32,540 bases of DNA, taken from contig UCLB01000034.1 in NCBI GenBank assembly GCA_900473205.1, positions 1 through 32,540 on the forward strand, written 5' to 3'. Position 1 is the stretch's first letter. Each line of letters starts with the position of its first letter. Made by a program: the position numbers and the translations under genes. The notes beneath the pieces are model-generated. The model was not told the origin of the DNA. It searched no databases and saw nothing but the letters and a program-made list of their open reading frames with translations. Shown here piece after piece: positions 6,778 through 15,280 of the stretch. Source of the DNA: Hyphomicrobiales bacterium (GTDB taxonomy: Bacteria > Pseudomonadota > Alphaproteobacteria > Rhizobiales > Rhizobiaceae).

Positions 6778-7814
6778 TCGAGACGCACCATCCTTTCCAA
6801 CGGTTGGCCACTTTGGGCGGTCTAATTTTGGCCTCCCTTGCGGCCATCGGCCTTGTAGTTGGTGTCAGTGTCGGAATCGGCGATCTGCCGATTCCGCTCG
6901 CGACCACCTTTACGTCGGTGACCAACCGTCTGGGCTGGACGTCGGTGGAACTGAACCGAATTCACGAGACGGTCATCTGGGATTATCGTCTCAGCCGTGC
7001 GCTGGTCGCTGCCTTTTGCGGGGCAGGGTTGGCGATTTCTGGTGCGATCATGCAGTCGTTGCTGCGCAATCCGCTGGCTGAACCCTATGTGCTCGGCATT
7101 TCGGCGGGTGCCTCATCCGGCGCTGTCGCCATCGTCATTCTCGGCATTGGTTCAGGCGCGGTCTCTCTTTCGGCAGGCGCGTTTGCTGGTGCCTTTGCCG
7201 CCTTTCTTTTCGTCGCACTGTTGTCCAATGGAACGAGGGGCGGGGCAGATCGCACCATTCTTGCCGGCGTTGCGGCCTCTCAGCTTTTCAACGCCGCGAC
7301 ATCTTACATCGTTACCACCTCGGGCAATGCGCAGCAGGCGCGTGATGTGATGTTCTGGTTGCTCGGCAGTTTTGGCGGTGTGCGTTGGCCGGAATTCATG
7401 CTGGTTTCGGTCGTGGTCGGTTTTTGTCTGGTCGCCTGCCTTTGCTATGCGCGGGTGCTGGATGCTTTTGCTTTCGGTGATGAGGCGGCGTCCTCGCTTG
7501 GCGTCAATGTTGGCCGCGCCCGCATTCTTCTCTTCGCCCTGACGGCTATGATGACTGCTACCATCGTCAGCATGGTCGGCTCGATTGGTTTCGTCGGCCT
7601 CGTCGTGCCGCATGCGGCGCGTTTCGTCGTCGGGCCGCTCCATATCCGGCTGTTGCCAGCCTGCGCGGTGGTTGGGGCGATTTTCATGGTGCTAGCAGAT
7701 ATTGCCGCACGCATTCTCGTTCCGCAGCAGGTGCTGCCGATTGGTGTGGTCACGGCGCTTGTCGGCGTGCCCTTCTTCTCCGTCATTCTCTACCGGTTCC
7801 AGAAGTCATCATGA
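6774..7814 (+). CDS. FecCD-family ABC transporter permease
   Basis: A 346-residue inner-membrane protein with many hydrophobic helices, the transport channel for a metal-chelate or vitamin importer. Family signatures are NPLAEPYVLGISAGASSGA at about residues 99-117 and GSIGFVGLVVPHAARF at 269-284, the latter being the coupling region that meets the ATPase. It starts at GTG 6774, overlapping the stop of the binding protein gene by four bases, and its own stop overlaps the ATPase start by four. Length matches the family (about 330-350). One permease gene is present, so the channel would be a homodimer, as in BtuC. Confidence 0.88.
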   Translation: MIETHHPFQRLATLGGLILASLAAIGLVVGVSVGIGDLPIPLATTFTSVTNRLGWTSVELNRIHETVIWDYRLSRALVAAFCGAGLAISGAIMQSLLRNPLAEPYVLGISAGASSGAVAIVILGIGSGAVSLSAGAFAGAFAAFLFVALLSNGTRGGADRTILAGVAASQLFNAATSYIVTTSGNAQQARDVMFWLLGSFGGVRWPEFMLVSVVVGFCLVACLCYARVLDAFAFGDEAASSLGVNVGRARILLFALTAMMTATIVSMVGSIGFVGLVVPHAARFVVGPLHIRLLPACAVVGAIFMVLADIAARILVPQQVLPIGVVTALVGVPFFSVILYRFQKSS

Positions 7815-8572
7815 GCATTCGGGCGGATAACCTCACTTGGAAGATTGGCCGGAAGACCGTGCTTGACGGCGTATCTTTTGCTGCCGAACCGGGAAAGATG
7901 CTGGGCCTGTTGGGACCGAATGGCTCTGGCAAGACCTCGCTTCTGCGGCTTATTGCCGGGCTGAAGCAGCCGCATTCGGGCAGCATCACGCTTGAAGGCC
8001 AAAACCTCACTGCAATCGGGCGGCGGTCCATCGCTCAGCGTGTTGCCTTCATCGAACAGCATGCGACGACGAACTCCAATCTGCGCGTTGTGGATGTCGT
8101 AAAACTGGGTCGCTTTCCGCATCGCTCCATGTTTTCCGGCTGGACACGTGCCGATAGCGACGCGGTGGAAGAAGCGCTGGAGCGGGCCGGAATGGTGGCC
8201 AAGCGGGAAGAGCGTTGGCAAAACCTCTCCGGCGGTGAAAAGCAGCGGGCGCATATTGCCCGAGCGCTTGCGCAGACACCGAAAGAACTCATTCTGGATG
8301 AGCCGACCAACCACCTCGACGTCCAGCATCAGATCAGCCTCATGCGCCTCGTTTGTAGCCTGCCGATCACGAGCATCATTGCGCTCCACGATCTCAACCA
8401 TGCAGCAATGTTCTGCGACACGTTGATCGTCCTGCAGGATGGTAAGATCGTCGCGTCCGGCACGCCGGAAGCTGTTCTGACGCAGGAACTGTTAAAAGAC
8501 GTGTTCTGTGTCGATGCGCGGGTGGAAACATCGCCGCACCACGCCCGGCCGCATATTCATTATCTGGGTTGA
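7811..8572 (+). CDS. ABC transporter ATP-binding protein, FecE/FhuC family
   Basis: The 253-residue cytoplasmic ATPase energises the uptake system. All motifs are intact: Walker A GPNGSGKT (35-42), ABC signature LSGGE (139-143), Walker B ILDEP (161-165) and the switch histidine in ALHDLNH (H193). The segment VVKLGRFPHRSMF after the Q-loop is typical of the iron-siderophore/cobalamin subfamily. ATG 7811 overlaps the permease stop, so the three genes should be translationally coupled. The next gene starts 125 bp later and may be a separate unit. Confidence 0.88.
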   Translation: MSIRADNLTWKIGRKTVLDGVSFAAEPGKMLGLLGPNGSGKTSLLRLIAGLKQPHSGSITLEGQNLTAIGRRSIAQRVAFIEQHATTNSNLRVVDVVKLGRFPHRSMFSGWTRADSDAVEEALERAGMVAKREERWQNLSGGEKQRAHIARALAQTPKELILDEPTNHLDVQHQISLMRLVCSLPITSIIALHDLNHAAMFCDTLIVLQDGKIVASGTPEAVLTQELLKDVFCVDARVETSPHHARPHIHYLG

Positions 8573-8697
8573 GTGTTGCGAAGCGTGGCAGGCGATGCGA
8601 TGCATTCCGTCGCGCATGAGAAATAAACCAGTCTGACGATGGCGCTGCCCGTGGTTTTTCGGCTAAGATCAATCAGCCAAACAGACTGGACAGCATT

Positions 8698-9966
8698 TTG
8701 GACTCCAAGATCAGCATATCCGACCGGCGTGAAAGCTTGTGGGATCAACAGATTTCGAGCGAGCTGGACGAAATCCACCAGCGAACCTTCGAGTATTTCT
8801 GGCTCGGTAGTCACCCCGCATCCGGCTTGGCCAGAGATCGTATGCGTTCCGATGGAACGCCTATCAACGAGATCGCTTCGATCTCAGGCACCGGCTTTGC
8901 CTTCATGGCCATTATCGTTGGTGTCGAGCGGCAGTGGATCACGCGAGATCAGGCGCTCCAGCGCGTCACGACCATGGTTCAGACGTTGAGCGGGGTCAAA
9001 AGGTTTCACGGAGCATTTTCGCATTTTCTTCACGCGGAAACGCGTGAGGTCATCCCTTTTGGCCCAAAGGATGACGGCGGCGATCTGGTGGAAACCAGCT
9101 TTCTATTGCAGGGGCTTATTTGCGCGCGCGAATATTTCTCGCGGCCCACATTGGCAGAAACGCGGTTTCGCAGCCTCGCTCACGATATCATCACCAGTGT
9201 CGAATGGCGCTGGTACACTCGTAGAACCGATGGACCGCTGTGGTGGCACTGGAGCCCGAAATTCCGCTGGTGTTTCGACATTGCCGTCAGCGGATGGAAC
9301 GAGGCGTTGGTCTGTTATGTGCTGGCTGCTGGCGCAGAAAACCATTTCATTGAACCTGCCAATTATCATCAGGGCTGGGCACGCTCCGGGGCGATGATCA
9401 ACGGCAACACCTATCTTGGCACCTTCCTGCCGCTGGGAGAGCCCTATGGCGGGCCGCTGTTTTTGTCGCAATATTCCTTTTGCGGGCTTGATCCACGCAG
9501 CCTGTCGGACCGCTATTGCAATTACGAAGAACAGGTCAAAGCCCATACGCGCATCAATTACGATTATGGCCGCGCCAAATATCCGGATCAGGATTTCTGG
9601 GGCATGACGGCAAGCGATGGACCCAGTGGATATGAGGTCCACTCTCCCACGCAGGATGATGGTGTGATCTCGCCCACCGCCGCTCTATCGAGTTTTCCGG
9701 TTCTACCGGAAGAGGCGACGAAAGCCGCGCGCGCCTTTCTCAACTACAAGAACGGAAAGCTCGTCGGACGATACGGCTTTGTCGATGCCTTCTCGCCCGC
9801 GACTGGCTGGATTGCCGATACGCATCTGGCTATCGATCAGGGGCCGGTGGTTGCGATGATGGAAAACCATCGCTCCGGCATTTTGTGGACCCTGTTCATG
9901 AACGCGCCGGAGGTCCAGCGCGGTCTTGATCGGCTTGAATTCAAGCGAGACAGCCAGCAGGTCTAA
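8698..9966 (+). CDS. Glycoamylase-like glycoside hydrolase family protein (PF10091 type)
   Basis: The 422-residue product matches the pattern of the glycoamylase-like family: an (alpha/alpha)-barrel with FEYFWLGSHPASGLARDRMR at the start, then GTGFAFMAIIVGVERQWI, FSHFLHAETREVIPFGPKDD, and GFVDAFSPATGWIADTHLAI with DQGPVVAMMENHRSG near the end. From family knowledge, members include endo-beta-1,2-glucanases (GH144) and domains of cyclic beta-1,2-glucan synthase, so a beta-glucan is a plausible substrate in this group of bacteria; this is inference. There is no obvious signal peptide, so the enzyme looks cytoplasmic unless the start is wrong. The start TTG 8698 has only a weak upstream GGA; no ATG is available in frame nearby. 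It converges with quiC, with a 6-bp gap. Confidence 0.78.
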   Translation: MDSKISISDRRESLWDQQISSELDEIHQRTFEYFWLGSHPASGLARDRMRSDGTPINEIASISGTGFAFMAIIVGVERQWITRDQALQRVTTMVQTLSGVKRFHGAFSHFLHAETREVIPFGPKDDGGDLVETSFLLQGLICAREYFSRPTLAETRFRSLAHDIITSVEWRWYTRRTDGPLWWHWSPKFRWCFDIAVSGWNEALVCYVLAAGAENHFIEPANYHQGWARSGAMINGNTYLGTFLPLGEPYGGPLFLSQYSFCGLDPRSLSDRYCNYEEQVKAHTRINYDYGRAKYPDQDFWGMTASDGPSGYEVHSPTQDDGVISPTAALSSFPVLPEEATKAARAFLNYKNGKLVGRYGFVDAFSPATGWIADTHLAIDQGPVVAMMENHRSGILWTLFMNAPEVQRGLDRLEFKRDSQQV

Positions 9967-9972
9967 GGCCGC

Positions 9973-11907
9973 TTAATCCCGTGGCATGCCTTCCGGGCGT
10001 GCCATGCGCCTTTGTGCACCGATGCGGAAGGGCGCATTCATGGCGCCATAGCCATTGTATTGCCCACGCCGCTCCACGATTTCGAAGAAGAAACCTTCCC
10101 CGAAGGTCTGGCTGTAAATCTGGAAATATTCGCCATTGTCATCGCGGTCATAGAGAATGCTGGAATCGCGCAGCGCATCCGAAAATTCTGGCTCGAGGCC
10201 GAAGCGGGCTTCGAGATCGTCATAATAGTTCCGCGAAATCGGCAGTGCCTGAAAGCCGCAGGCATGCAGCTGCTTTGCCGTCGCAAAAATATCGTTGGTG
10301 GAAAATGCGATATGCTGGATGCTGGTACCGAAACCTTCCGCCAGGAATTTGCCGGCAAAGGTTTTGCGGTTGTCCGCGCCGTTCATGGTCAGGCGGAAGT
10401 CCGGCTTTGGCAGGCTTTCGATAGCCTGGCTGCGCACGAGGCCGCCCGGCTCCACCACATCGACCATCGGCGTGCGACGCATCGAGAAGATCGAGGTGTA
10501 GAACAAAAGCCAGGTCAGCATTTCGTCATAGCGCGTGGTCTGGGCCAGATGGTCGATCCGCGTCAGTCCCGCATTGCCGGTGCTTTCCGGTGCCAGCGGC
10601 ACGAATTCCTGCTTCCAGATGGAAGACAGGGCAGGAGAGTTGTCGAGGAAGTAAATGACACCGTTGCCGACGCCCTGAATGGCCGGAATGGATGCCTCGC
10701 CACTTTTGCGGGGCTCAAAGAAGGTCGGGGCGCCCAGCGCTGCCGCACGCTCCAGCGCTGCTGCCGCATCATCGACCTTGAGGCCGAAGGCGTAGGCGTT
10801 GGTGCCGTGGACGGAATAGGACGCACCGGCGAAACTGTCGCCCGTGCTATCCGTGTTGATGACAATGCGGATGTCGCCTTGCGTATAAAGCTCCACTTCT
10901 CGATTGCAGTGTCGGGCGGATTTGCTGAAGCCCAGCGTGGCAAGCAGTCTTTCGAGCCCGGCTTTTTCAGTAGCGCCCGTCGTGAACTCCACGAATTCGA
11001 CGCTCGTCGTTTCCACAGGGTTGGGCATTTCCGGAACCGCGATTTTGATGTCAGGCTCCAGACGCTGCACCTTGTCCATGAGGTTGATCAGCGAGCGGTG
11101 GCCATCTTCCGCCAACAGGCGGGCGGAGCCGCCACGGAACTGGTCGTTGAAAATCTCCAGAGACAGCGGACCGGAATAGCCCGTAGCGGCAACCGCGCGC
11201 ATGAAATCCACCACCGGCAGATCGCCTTCGCCCGGCATGTTACGGAAATGGCGGCTCCAGTAGAGCAAGTCCATGTCGAATTGGGGCGCATCGGCCAATT
11301 GCACGATGAAAATCTTATCGCCAGGAATGGAGCGGATCGAGTTCGGATCGATCTTGCGCGACAGCGTGTGGAAACTGTCGAGAATAATGCCGACATTGCT
11401 GTGATCAGCGCGGCGCACCACTTCCCAGGCATCGCGGTGATCGCTGATATGGCGGCCCCATGCGAGAGCCTCATAACCAACACGCAGGCCATGTTTGGCG
11501 GCACGCTCGCCAAGCTCGTGGAAATCATTGGCAGCGCGATCAATGCCGCCGAGTGAAATTTGTGAAACATTCGAGCAGATCAGCATGAGATCAGTGCCGA
11601 GTTCACCCATGATATCGAACTTGCGCTCGGCCCGTTCGAATGCGCGCTGCCGGTGCTGATCCGGCATGCCTTCAAAATCCCGGAACGGCTGGAAAAGGGT
11701 GATTTCCAGACCGTGATCGCGCACCATGGCGCGAACCTCGCGGGGGGAGGCGTCATAGGTCAGAAAATCATTCTCGAAGATTTCGACGCCTGAGAAACCC
11801 GCCTTGGCAATGGCTGCCAGCTTTTCGGGAAACTCTCCGCTGATGGAAACTGTTGCGATGGAAGTCCGCATTGGCAGCTTTTGCTGCTCCGTGCCAGAGA
11901 TGACCAT
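9973..11907 (-). CDS. quiC: 3-dehydroshikimate dehydratase fused to an HPPD-like domain (QuiC type)
   Basis: A 644-residue two-domain enzyme. Residues 13-285 form a xylose-isomerase-like TIM barrel that converts 3-dehydroshikimate to protocatechuate. The metal ligands are visible as E146 (GYEALAW), D177 (LDSFH), Q203 (VQLADAP) and E251 (SLEIFND), with the spacing I recall for Pseudomonas QuiC1. Residues 300-635 form two VOC modules resembling 4-hydroxyphenylpyruvate dioxygenase, keeping a 2-His-1-Glu set: H453 (RIDHLAQ), H532 (IQHIAF) and E609 (FFEIVE). The start is ambiguous: ATG 11907 has a strong AAGGAAGG site, whereas ATG 11871 matches where homologues begin (MRTSIATVS). It is divergent from the TetR gene, with a shared dyad motif between them. 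The product feeds the beta-ketoadipate pathway, which lies outside the window. Confidence 0.85.
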   Translation of the reverse strand: MVISGTEQQKLPMRTSIATVSISGEFPEKLAAIAKAGFSGVEIFENDFLTYDASPREVRAMVRDHGLEITLFQPFRDFEGMPDQHRQRAFERAERKFDIMGELGTDLMLICSNVSQISLGGIDRAANDFHELGERAAKHGLRVGYEALAWGRHISDHRDAWEVVRRADHSNVGIILDSFHTLSRKIDPNSIRSIPGDKIFIVQLADAPQFDMDLLYWSRHFRNMPGEGDLPVVDFMRAVAATGYSGPLSLEIFNDQFRGGSARLLAEDGHRSLINLMDKVQRLEPDIKIAVPEMPNPVETTSVEFVEFTTGATEKAGLERLLATLGFSKSARHCNREVELYTQGDIRIVINTDSTGDSFAGASYSVHGTNAYAFGLKVDDAAAALERAAALGAPTFFEPRKSGEASIPAIQGVGNGVIYFLDNSPALSSIWKQEFVPLAPESTGNAGLTRIDHLAQTTRYDEMLTWLLFYTSIFSMRRTPMVDVVEPGGLVRSQAIESLPKPDFRLTMNGADNRKTFAGKFLAEGFGTSIQHIAFSTNDIFATAKQLHACGFQALPISRNYYDDLEARFGLEPEFSDALRDSSILYDRDDNGEYFQIYSQTFGEGFFFEIVERRGQYNGYGAMNAPFRIGAQRRMARPEGMPRD

Positions 11908-11929
11908 ATTGCCTTCCTTTCCGGTGTTA

Positions 11930-11945
11930 TGTACTGATTGGTTAA
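11930..11945. promoter_or_regulatory. Putative TetR operator in the quiC-tetR intergenic region
   Basis: TGTACTGATTGGTTAA lies in the 85-bp gap between the divergent quiC and tetR genes. It shares the arrangement T-N2-AC-N6-GT-N2-A with a site at 16757-16772 ahead of the ABC transporter operon; 12 of 17 positions agree when one more base is included. The dyad is imperfect. Assignment to the adjacent TetR protein is inferred from position. Confidence 0.5.
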
Positions 11946-11992
11946 TAAAGACGGTTTCAGTTTGGGATGGGCTGACCGATTATGGGTGGACG

Positions 11993-12688
11993 ATGACAAA
12001 AGCCGCGACTTCGAACACGCCGGGCGCAACGCGCCAGGCAAAGCGCGACCCTGAAGGTGTTCGACGCGATATTCTCTCGGTTGCGATGGACGAGTTTTCG
12101 CAAAACGGCCTGTCCGGCGCGCGGATCGATGAGATCGCAGCGCGCACGCGCACATCTAAGCGCATGATTTATTACTATTATGGAGACAAGGAAGGCCTCT
12201 ATCAACAGGTGCTTGAAGAAGCCTATGCCAAGGTGCGTGGTGGTGAAAGCGATCTGGAGCTGGACGGCATGGAGCCGCGCGCCGCGCTGGAAAAGCTCTG
12301 TCGTTTCACCTTCGATCACCATCGCCGGAATCCGGCTTTCATCCGCATGGTCATGATCGAGAACGTCCACCATGGGCGGCACATGCAGGCGTCCGAGACG
12401 ATCCGCCAGCTGAACCGCCCGGCCATCGAGGCGCTGGAAAGCGTGCTTGCGCGCGGCCAGAAACAGGGACTGTTTCGCACGGGTATCGAAGCGCTGGAAC
12501 TGCACTGGCAGATCAGTGCGCTGTCCTTCTTCAATGTCTCGAATGCTGCCAGCTTCTCGTTCATTTTCGGCAACAGCCTGTTCACGGAAGACGGGCAGGA
12601 AGCCTTGTCGAAGCATGTCGCGGACATGGTGTTGCGCTATGTGCTTCGGTTCGATCATGAGGATGCTACCAAAACCGCGGGTTCGTGA
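11993..12688 (+). CDS. TetR-family transcriptional regulator of the hydroaromatic module
   Basis: A 231-residue regulator. Residues 20-70 form the TetR helix-turn-helix: RRDILSVAMDEFSQNGLSGA, then RIDEIAARTRTSKRMIYYYY, followed by GDKEGLYQQVLEEAY. The rest is an all-helical ligand-binding and dimer domain of a pattern often seen beside aromatic-acid catabolic genes (HRRNPAFIRMVMIENVHHGR). The open frame extends upstream to 11804, but the protein clearly begins at ATG 11993, and the upstream part lies inside quiC. It is divergent from quiC and ends six bases from the convergent dehydrogenase gene. It most likely represses quiC and the transporter operon until shikimate, dehydroshikimate or protocatechuate accumulates; the effector is a guess. 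Confidence 0.85.
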   Translation: MTKAATSNTPGATRQAKRDPEGVRRDILSVAMDEFSQNGLSGARIDEIAARTRTSKRMIYYYYGDKEGLYQQVLEEAYAKVRGGESDLELDGMEPRAALEKLCRFTFDHHRRNPAFIRMVMIENVHHGRHMQASETIRQLNRPAIEALESVLARGQKQGLFRTGIEALELHWQISALSFFNVSNAASFSFIFGNSLFTEDGQEALSKHVADMVLRYVLRFDHEDATKTAGS

Positions 12689-12694
12689 AACGCG

Positions 12695-13564
12695 TCATGC
12701 GATAGCCTCGCGCTCGCACAGTTCCTTGAAATGCGCGCTCATGCGGGCAGGGTCAGGTTCCTGGCCGGAAAACAGCCGGAACGCACCGACGGCCTGAAAC
12801 ACCGCCATGCCGCCGCCCGGCAATGTCTCGCAACCCTTTTCGGCAGCTGCGGCGAGGAGTGCGGTGATCAGCGGCATATAGACGATATCGGCAACCCAAT
12901 GACGGCTTTCAAGCAAGGCCGCAGGCACAGGCATGCCGGGATGCGCTGGCATGCCGACGGGTGTCGCATGGATCATGCCATCCGCATGGGGAAGAGACAA
13001 AGCTGGGTCATCGACGGCAAACGCCCGGATTCCGCCGAAGCGCTCATTCAGCTTTTCCGCTAGTTGCTCAGCGCGCTTGATGTCCTGATCGAAAATATCG
13101 AGACGGCCGATCTCAAGCTTCAGCGCCGCATGGGCAACGGCCACGCCCGCACCGCCCGCACCGATCAACAGCGCGCGGTCGCGCTTGGCATTCGGCAGCC
13201 CACGCTTGAAGCTTTCGTAAAAGCCGTACCAGTCAGTATTATGGCCCGTGCGCTTCCCTTCGCGAAAGACCACCGTGTTCACGGCACCCAGCATGCGCGC
13301 GTCATCCGACAGTTCGTGCAGATGGGAAATGACCTGCTGTTTGAATGGATGGGTGACATTGACGCCCGCAAAACCCCTCCCTTCAGCCTCGTCAAGAAGC
13401 TCTGGCAAAGCACTTTCCGGCACATGTCTGGTGTGTATGTCGATCAGCTCATAGGAATAGTCGATGCCATGCGCCGCGCCTTCTTTGATGTGCATGGCAG
13501 GTGTCTTGGAAAGCTGGATATCGGCACCAATCAGGCCGACCTTCAATGATGTTTTGTCTGTCAT
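12695..13564 (-). CDS. Quinate/shikimate dehydrogenase, catabolic type
   Basis: A 289-residue cytoplasmic oxidoreductase of the AroE/YdiB family, converting shikimate to 3-dehydroshikimate (or quinate to 3-dehydroquinate). Substrate motifs are LSKTPAMH (18-25), GVNVTHPFKQQV with catalytic K75, and GHNTD with D111. The nucleotide motif is GAGGAG (135-140). The second Rossmann strand ends IFDQD, placing D159 where biosynthetic AroE has a phosphate-binding NRT, which favours NAD over NADP. The LS-x-TPAMH and GMPAHPGMP segments resemble the catabolic quinate/shikimate dehydrogenase of Corynebacterium, as I remember it. It is last in the transporter operon, after a terminator-like hairpin. With QuiC it gives a two-step path from shikimate to protocatechuate; quinate would also need a dehydroquinase from elsewhere. 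Confidence 0.85.
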   Translation of the reverse strand: MTDKTSLKVGLIGADIQLSKTPAMHIKEGAAHGIDYSYELIDIHTRHVPESALPELLDEAEGRGFAGVNVTHPFKQQVISHLHELSDDARMLGAVNTVVFREGKRTGHNTDWYGFYESFKRGLPNAKRDRALLIGAGGAGVAVAHAALKLEIGRLDIFDQDIKRAEQLAEKLNERFGGIRAFAVDDPALSLPHADGMIHATPVGMPAHPGMPVPAALLESRHWVADIVYMPLITALLAAAAEKGCETLPGGGMAVFQAVGAFRLFSGQEPDPARMSAHFKELCEREAIA

Positions 13565-13618
13565 GGCTGGGCATTACTCATCGGACGGGAGTGACGAAAG
13601 GCATCGTAGTTTTTGGAG

Positions 13619-13642
13619 AAAAAACGCCCATCAATGATGGGC
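13619..13642 (-). terminator. Rho-independent terminator at the end of the transporter ATPase gene
   Basis: On the minus strand GCCCATC ATT GATGGGC forms a 7-bp stem with a 3-base loop, followed by G and six T. It contains the last codons and the TGA stop of the ATPase gene and stands 54 bp before the dehydrogenase start. This is a classic intrinsic terminator shape inside what otherwise looks like one operon. Confidence 0.7.
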
Positions 13643-14392
13643 GAGGATTTCACCGAGGAACGTGCGTGTTCGCTGATGTTTGGGGTCGCGGAAGAATTCT
13701 TCCGGTGGGGCTTCCTCGATGATCTCGCCGGATGCCATGAACACGACGCGGTCGGCAACCTGACGAGCGAAGCCCATTTCATGCGTCACGCAGATCATGG
13801 TCATGCCGTCGCGCGCGAGGCCAATCATCGTATCCAGCACTTCCTTGACCATTTCCGGGTCAAGCGCCGAAGTCGGTTCGTCGAACAGCATGGCTTTCGG
13901 TTCCATGCACAGCGCACGCGCAATCGCGGCGCGCTGCTGCTGTCCACCGGAAAGCTGTGCCGGGTATTTGTCGGCCTGATCAAGAATGCGAACGCGCTCC
14001 AGATATTTGCGCGCCGTCTTCTCGGCGTCGGCCTTGGAAAGACCCTTGGCCCGCATGGGAGCCAAGGTACAGTTTTCCAGAATGGTCTTGTGTGGAAACA
14101 GGTTGAAGTTCTGGAACACCATGCCGACTTCCCGGCGCACAGTGTCGATGGCGCTGGCGGAATCGGTCAGCTTGGTTCCCTCGACGGTGATCGTACCCTT
14201 CTGGATTTCCTCCAGATGGTTGATGCAGCGGATCAGCGTCGACTTTCCCGAACCGGACGGCCCGCAAAGAACGATTTTCTCGCCTTTGCGAACCGAAAGG
14301 TTGACGTTTTTCAGCGCATGAAAGGCTCCATACCACTTCTCCACCCCTTCAAGAGCGATGAGCGGAACCTGCGCGACGGTATCTTGCGGCAT
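13631..14392 (-). CDS. Polar amino acid-type ABC transporter ATP-binding protein
   Basis: A 253-residue ATPase of the GlnQ/HisP group. Walker A GPSGSGKS (44-51), Q-loop [10 protein letters not shown], signature LSGGQQQR (147-154) and Walker [15 protein letters not shown] (168-181) are all intact, as is the switch histidine in CVTHEMGFA. It is the fourth gene of the minus-strand operon, 13 bp after the binding protein gene. By sequence it belongs with amino acid importers, but its company (dehydrogenase, QuiC, shared operator) suggests a hydroaromatic acid cargo. Its stop codon lies within a terminator hairpin. Confidence 0.9.
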   Translation of the reverse strand: MPQDTVAQVPLIALEGVEKWYGAFHALKNVNLSVRKGEKIVLCGPSGSGKSTLIRCINHLEEIQKGTITVEGTKLTDSASAIDTVRREVGMVFQNFNLFPHKTILENCTLAPMRAKGLSKADAEKTARKYLERVRILDQADKYPAQLSGGQQQRAAIARALCMEPKAMLFDEPTSALDPEMVKEVLDTMIGLARDGMTMICVTHEMGFARQVADRVVFMASGEIIEEAPPEEFFRDPKHQRTRTFLGEILAHH

Positions 14393-14405
14393 GGTAGCCT
14401 CCTGA

Positions 14406-15245
14406 TTACTTGGCTGTGAACGAAATGTCTGGCAGGGATTCCGGGAACTTCGGAACCTCGCGCTTCATCCACTTGCTGTAGATCTTGGCCAGTTCGCCAT
14501 CGCCCTTGATCTTGACGAGGAAGGCGTTGATCGTTTCGTTCCAGTCCTTTTCGCCCGGACGGGTGCCAGCGCCGTTGTAAAGCGTGGTCAGATCGAACTT
14601 GGTTTCATATTTGCCAGCGGCTGCGGCATTCAGACGGTCACCATAGAACTGGTTGCCGCCAACAGCTTCGACCTGACCGGAGATCAGAGCCTGAATGTTT
14701 GCAGCGTCATCGTCAAAGCGCAGAATATTGGCCTTGGTGCCTGCACCGGCGGTGATGGCGGTGTCCATCGCGCTGGACTTCGGCACGCCGACAGCAACGC
14801 CCGTCAGGTCGTCGTAACCAGCAATCTTCTTGTCTTTTGGACCATAAACCGAAAGAACGTTACCGGCATAGGGCTGGGAGAACTGAATGGTCTTGGCGCG
14901 TTCTGCCGTCATGCCCATGGTGGCAAACAGAACATCGACCTTGCCGGTCATCAGTGCGGGAATGCGGTTGGCAACGGCCAGCGGAACGAATTCTGCCTTC
15001 ACGCCGAGGTAATCAGCAAAAGCCTTGCCGATATCGGCGTCGAGGCCATCCTGAACGCCTGAGGAATTGACGAAGCCCCAAGGGGAATTGTCACCCTGAA
15101 TACCGATGACGACTTTGCCCTTTGCCTTTGCTTCCGCCACCGTACCGGCGAATGCATCGACCGGTGCGACGAAGGGCAGGGCAGTGATTGCTGCGGCAAA
15201 TGCGAGCAACGCGCGGCGGTTCATTTTCATGCTCTTGGATTTCAT
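14406..15245 (-). CDS. ABC transporter substrate-binding protein, family 3 (PAAT)
   Basis: The 279-residue product has a signal peptide of about 33 residues ([19 protein letters not shown], cleavage near AFA-GTV) and the family 3 binding-protein fold: [20 protein letters not shown], then [20 protein letters not shown], then [23 protein letters not shown] 15245 is chosen because AAGGAGGAG precedes it by six bases; the frame stays open to 15326 without protein-like content. Family members usually bind amino acids; the alpha-amino/carboxylate ligands cannot be confirmed here by eye. Gene context points to quinate, shikimate or dehydroshikimate as ligand; this is inference. It lies 35 bp after the second permease gene. 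Confidence 0.85.
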   Translation of the reverse strand: MKSKSMKMNRRALLAFAAAITALPFVAPVDAFAGTVAEAKAKGKVVIGIQGDNSPWGFVNSSGVQDGLDADIGKAFADYLGVKAEFVPLAVANRIPALMTGKVDVLFATMGMTAERAKTIQFSQPYAGNVLSVYGPKDKKIAGYDDLTGVAVGVPKSSAMDTAITAGAGTKANILRFDDDAANIQALISGQVEAVGGNQFYGDRLNAAAAGKYETKFDLTTLYNGAGTRPGEKDWNETINAFLVKIKGDGELAKIYSKWMKREVPKFPESLPDISFTAK

Positions 15246-15280
15246 CTTTTGCTCCTCCTTACAAAGCTGATGAGAGTGAT

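Noticed and set aside
9982..10004. Strong hairpin TGGCATGCC/GGCGTGCCA near the convergent ends of the glycoamylase-like and quiC genes
   Set aside because: It lies inside the quiC coding sequence, has no T-run on either strand and one G-T pair; not convincing as a terminator.
10012..11556. Long open frame (514 codons) on the plus strand opposite quiC
   Set aside because: It is antisense to a well-recognised enzyme, its translation is rich in Arg/His/Val without family motifs, and it has no ribosome site.
11804..11992. N-terminal extension of the TetR gene into quiC
   Set aside because: It is antisense to the start of quiC and covers the intergenic operator; TetR proteins begin close to the helix-turn-helix.
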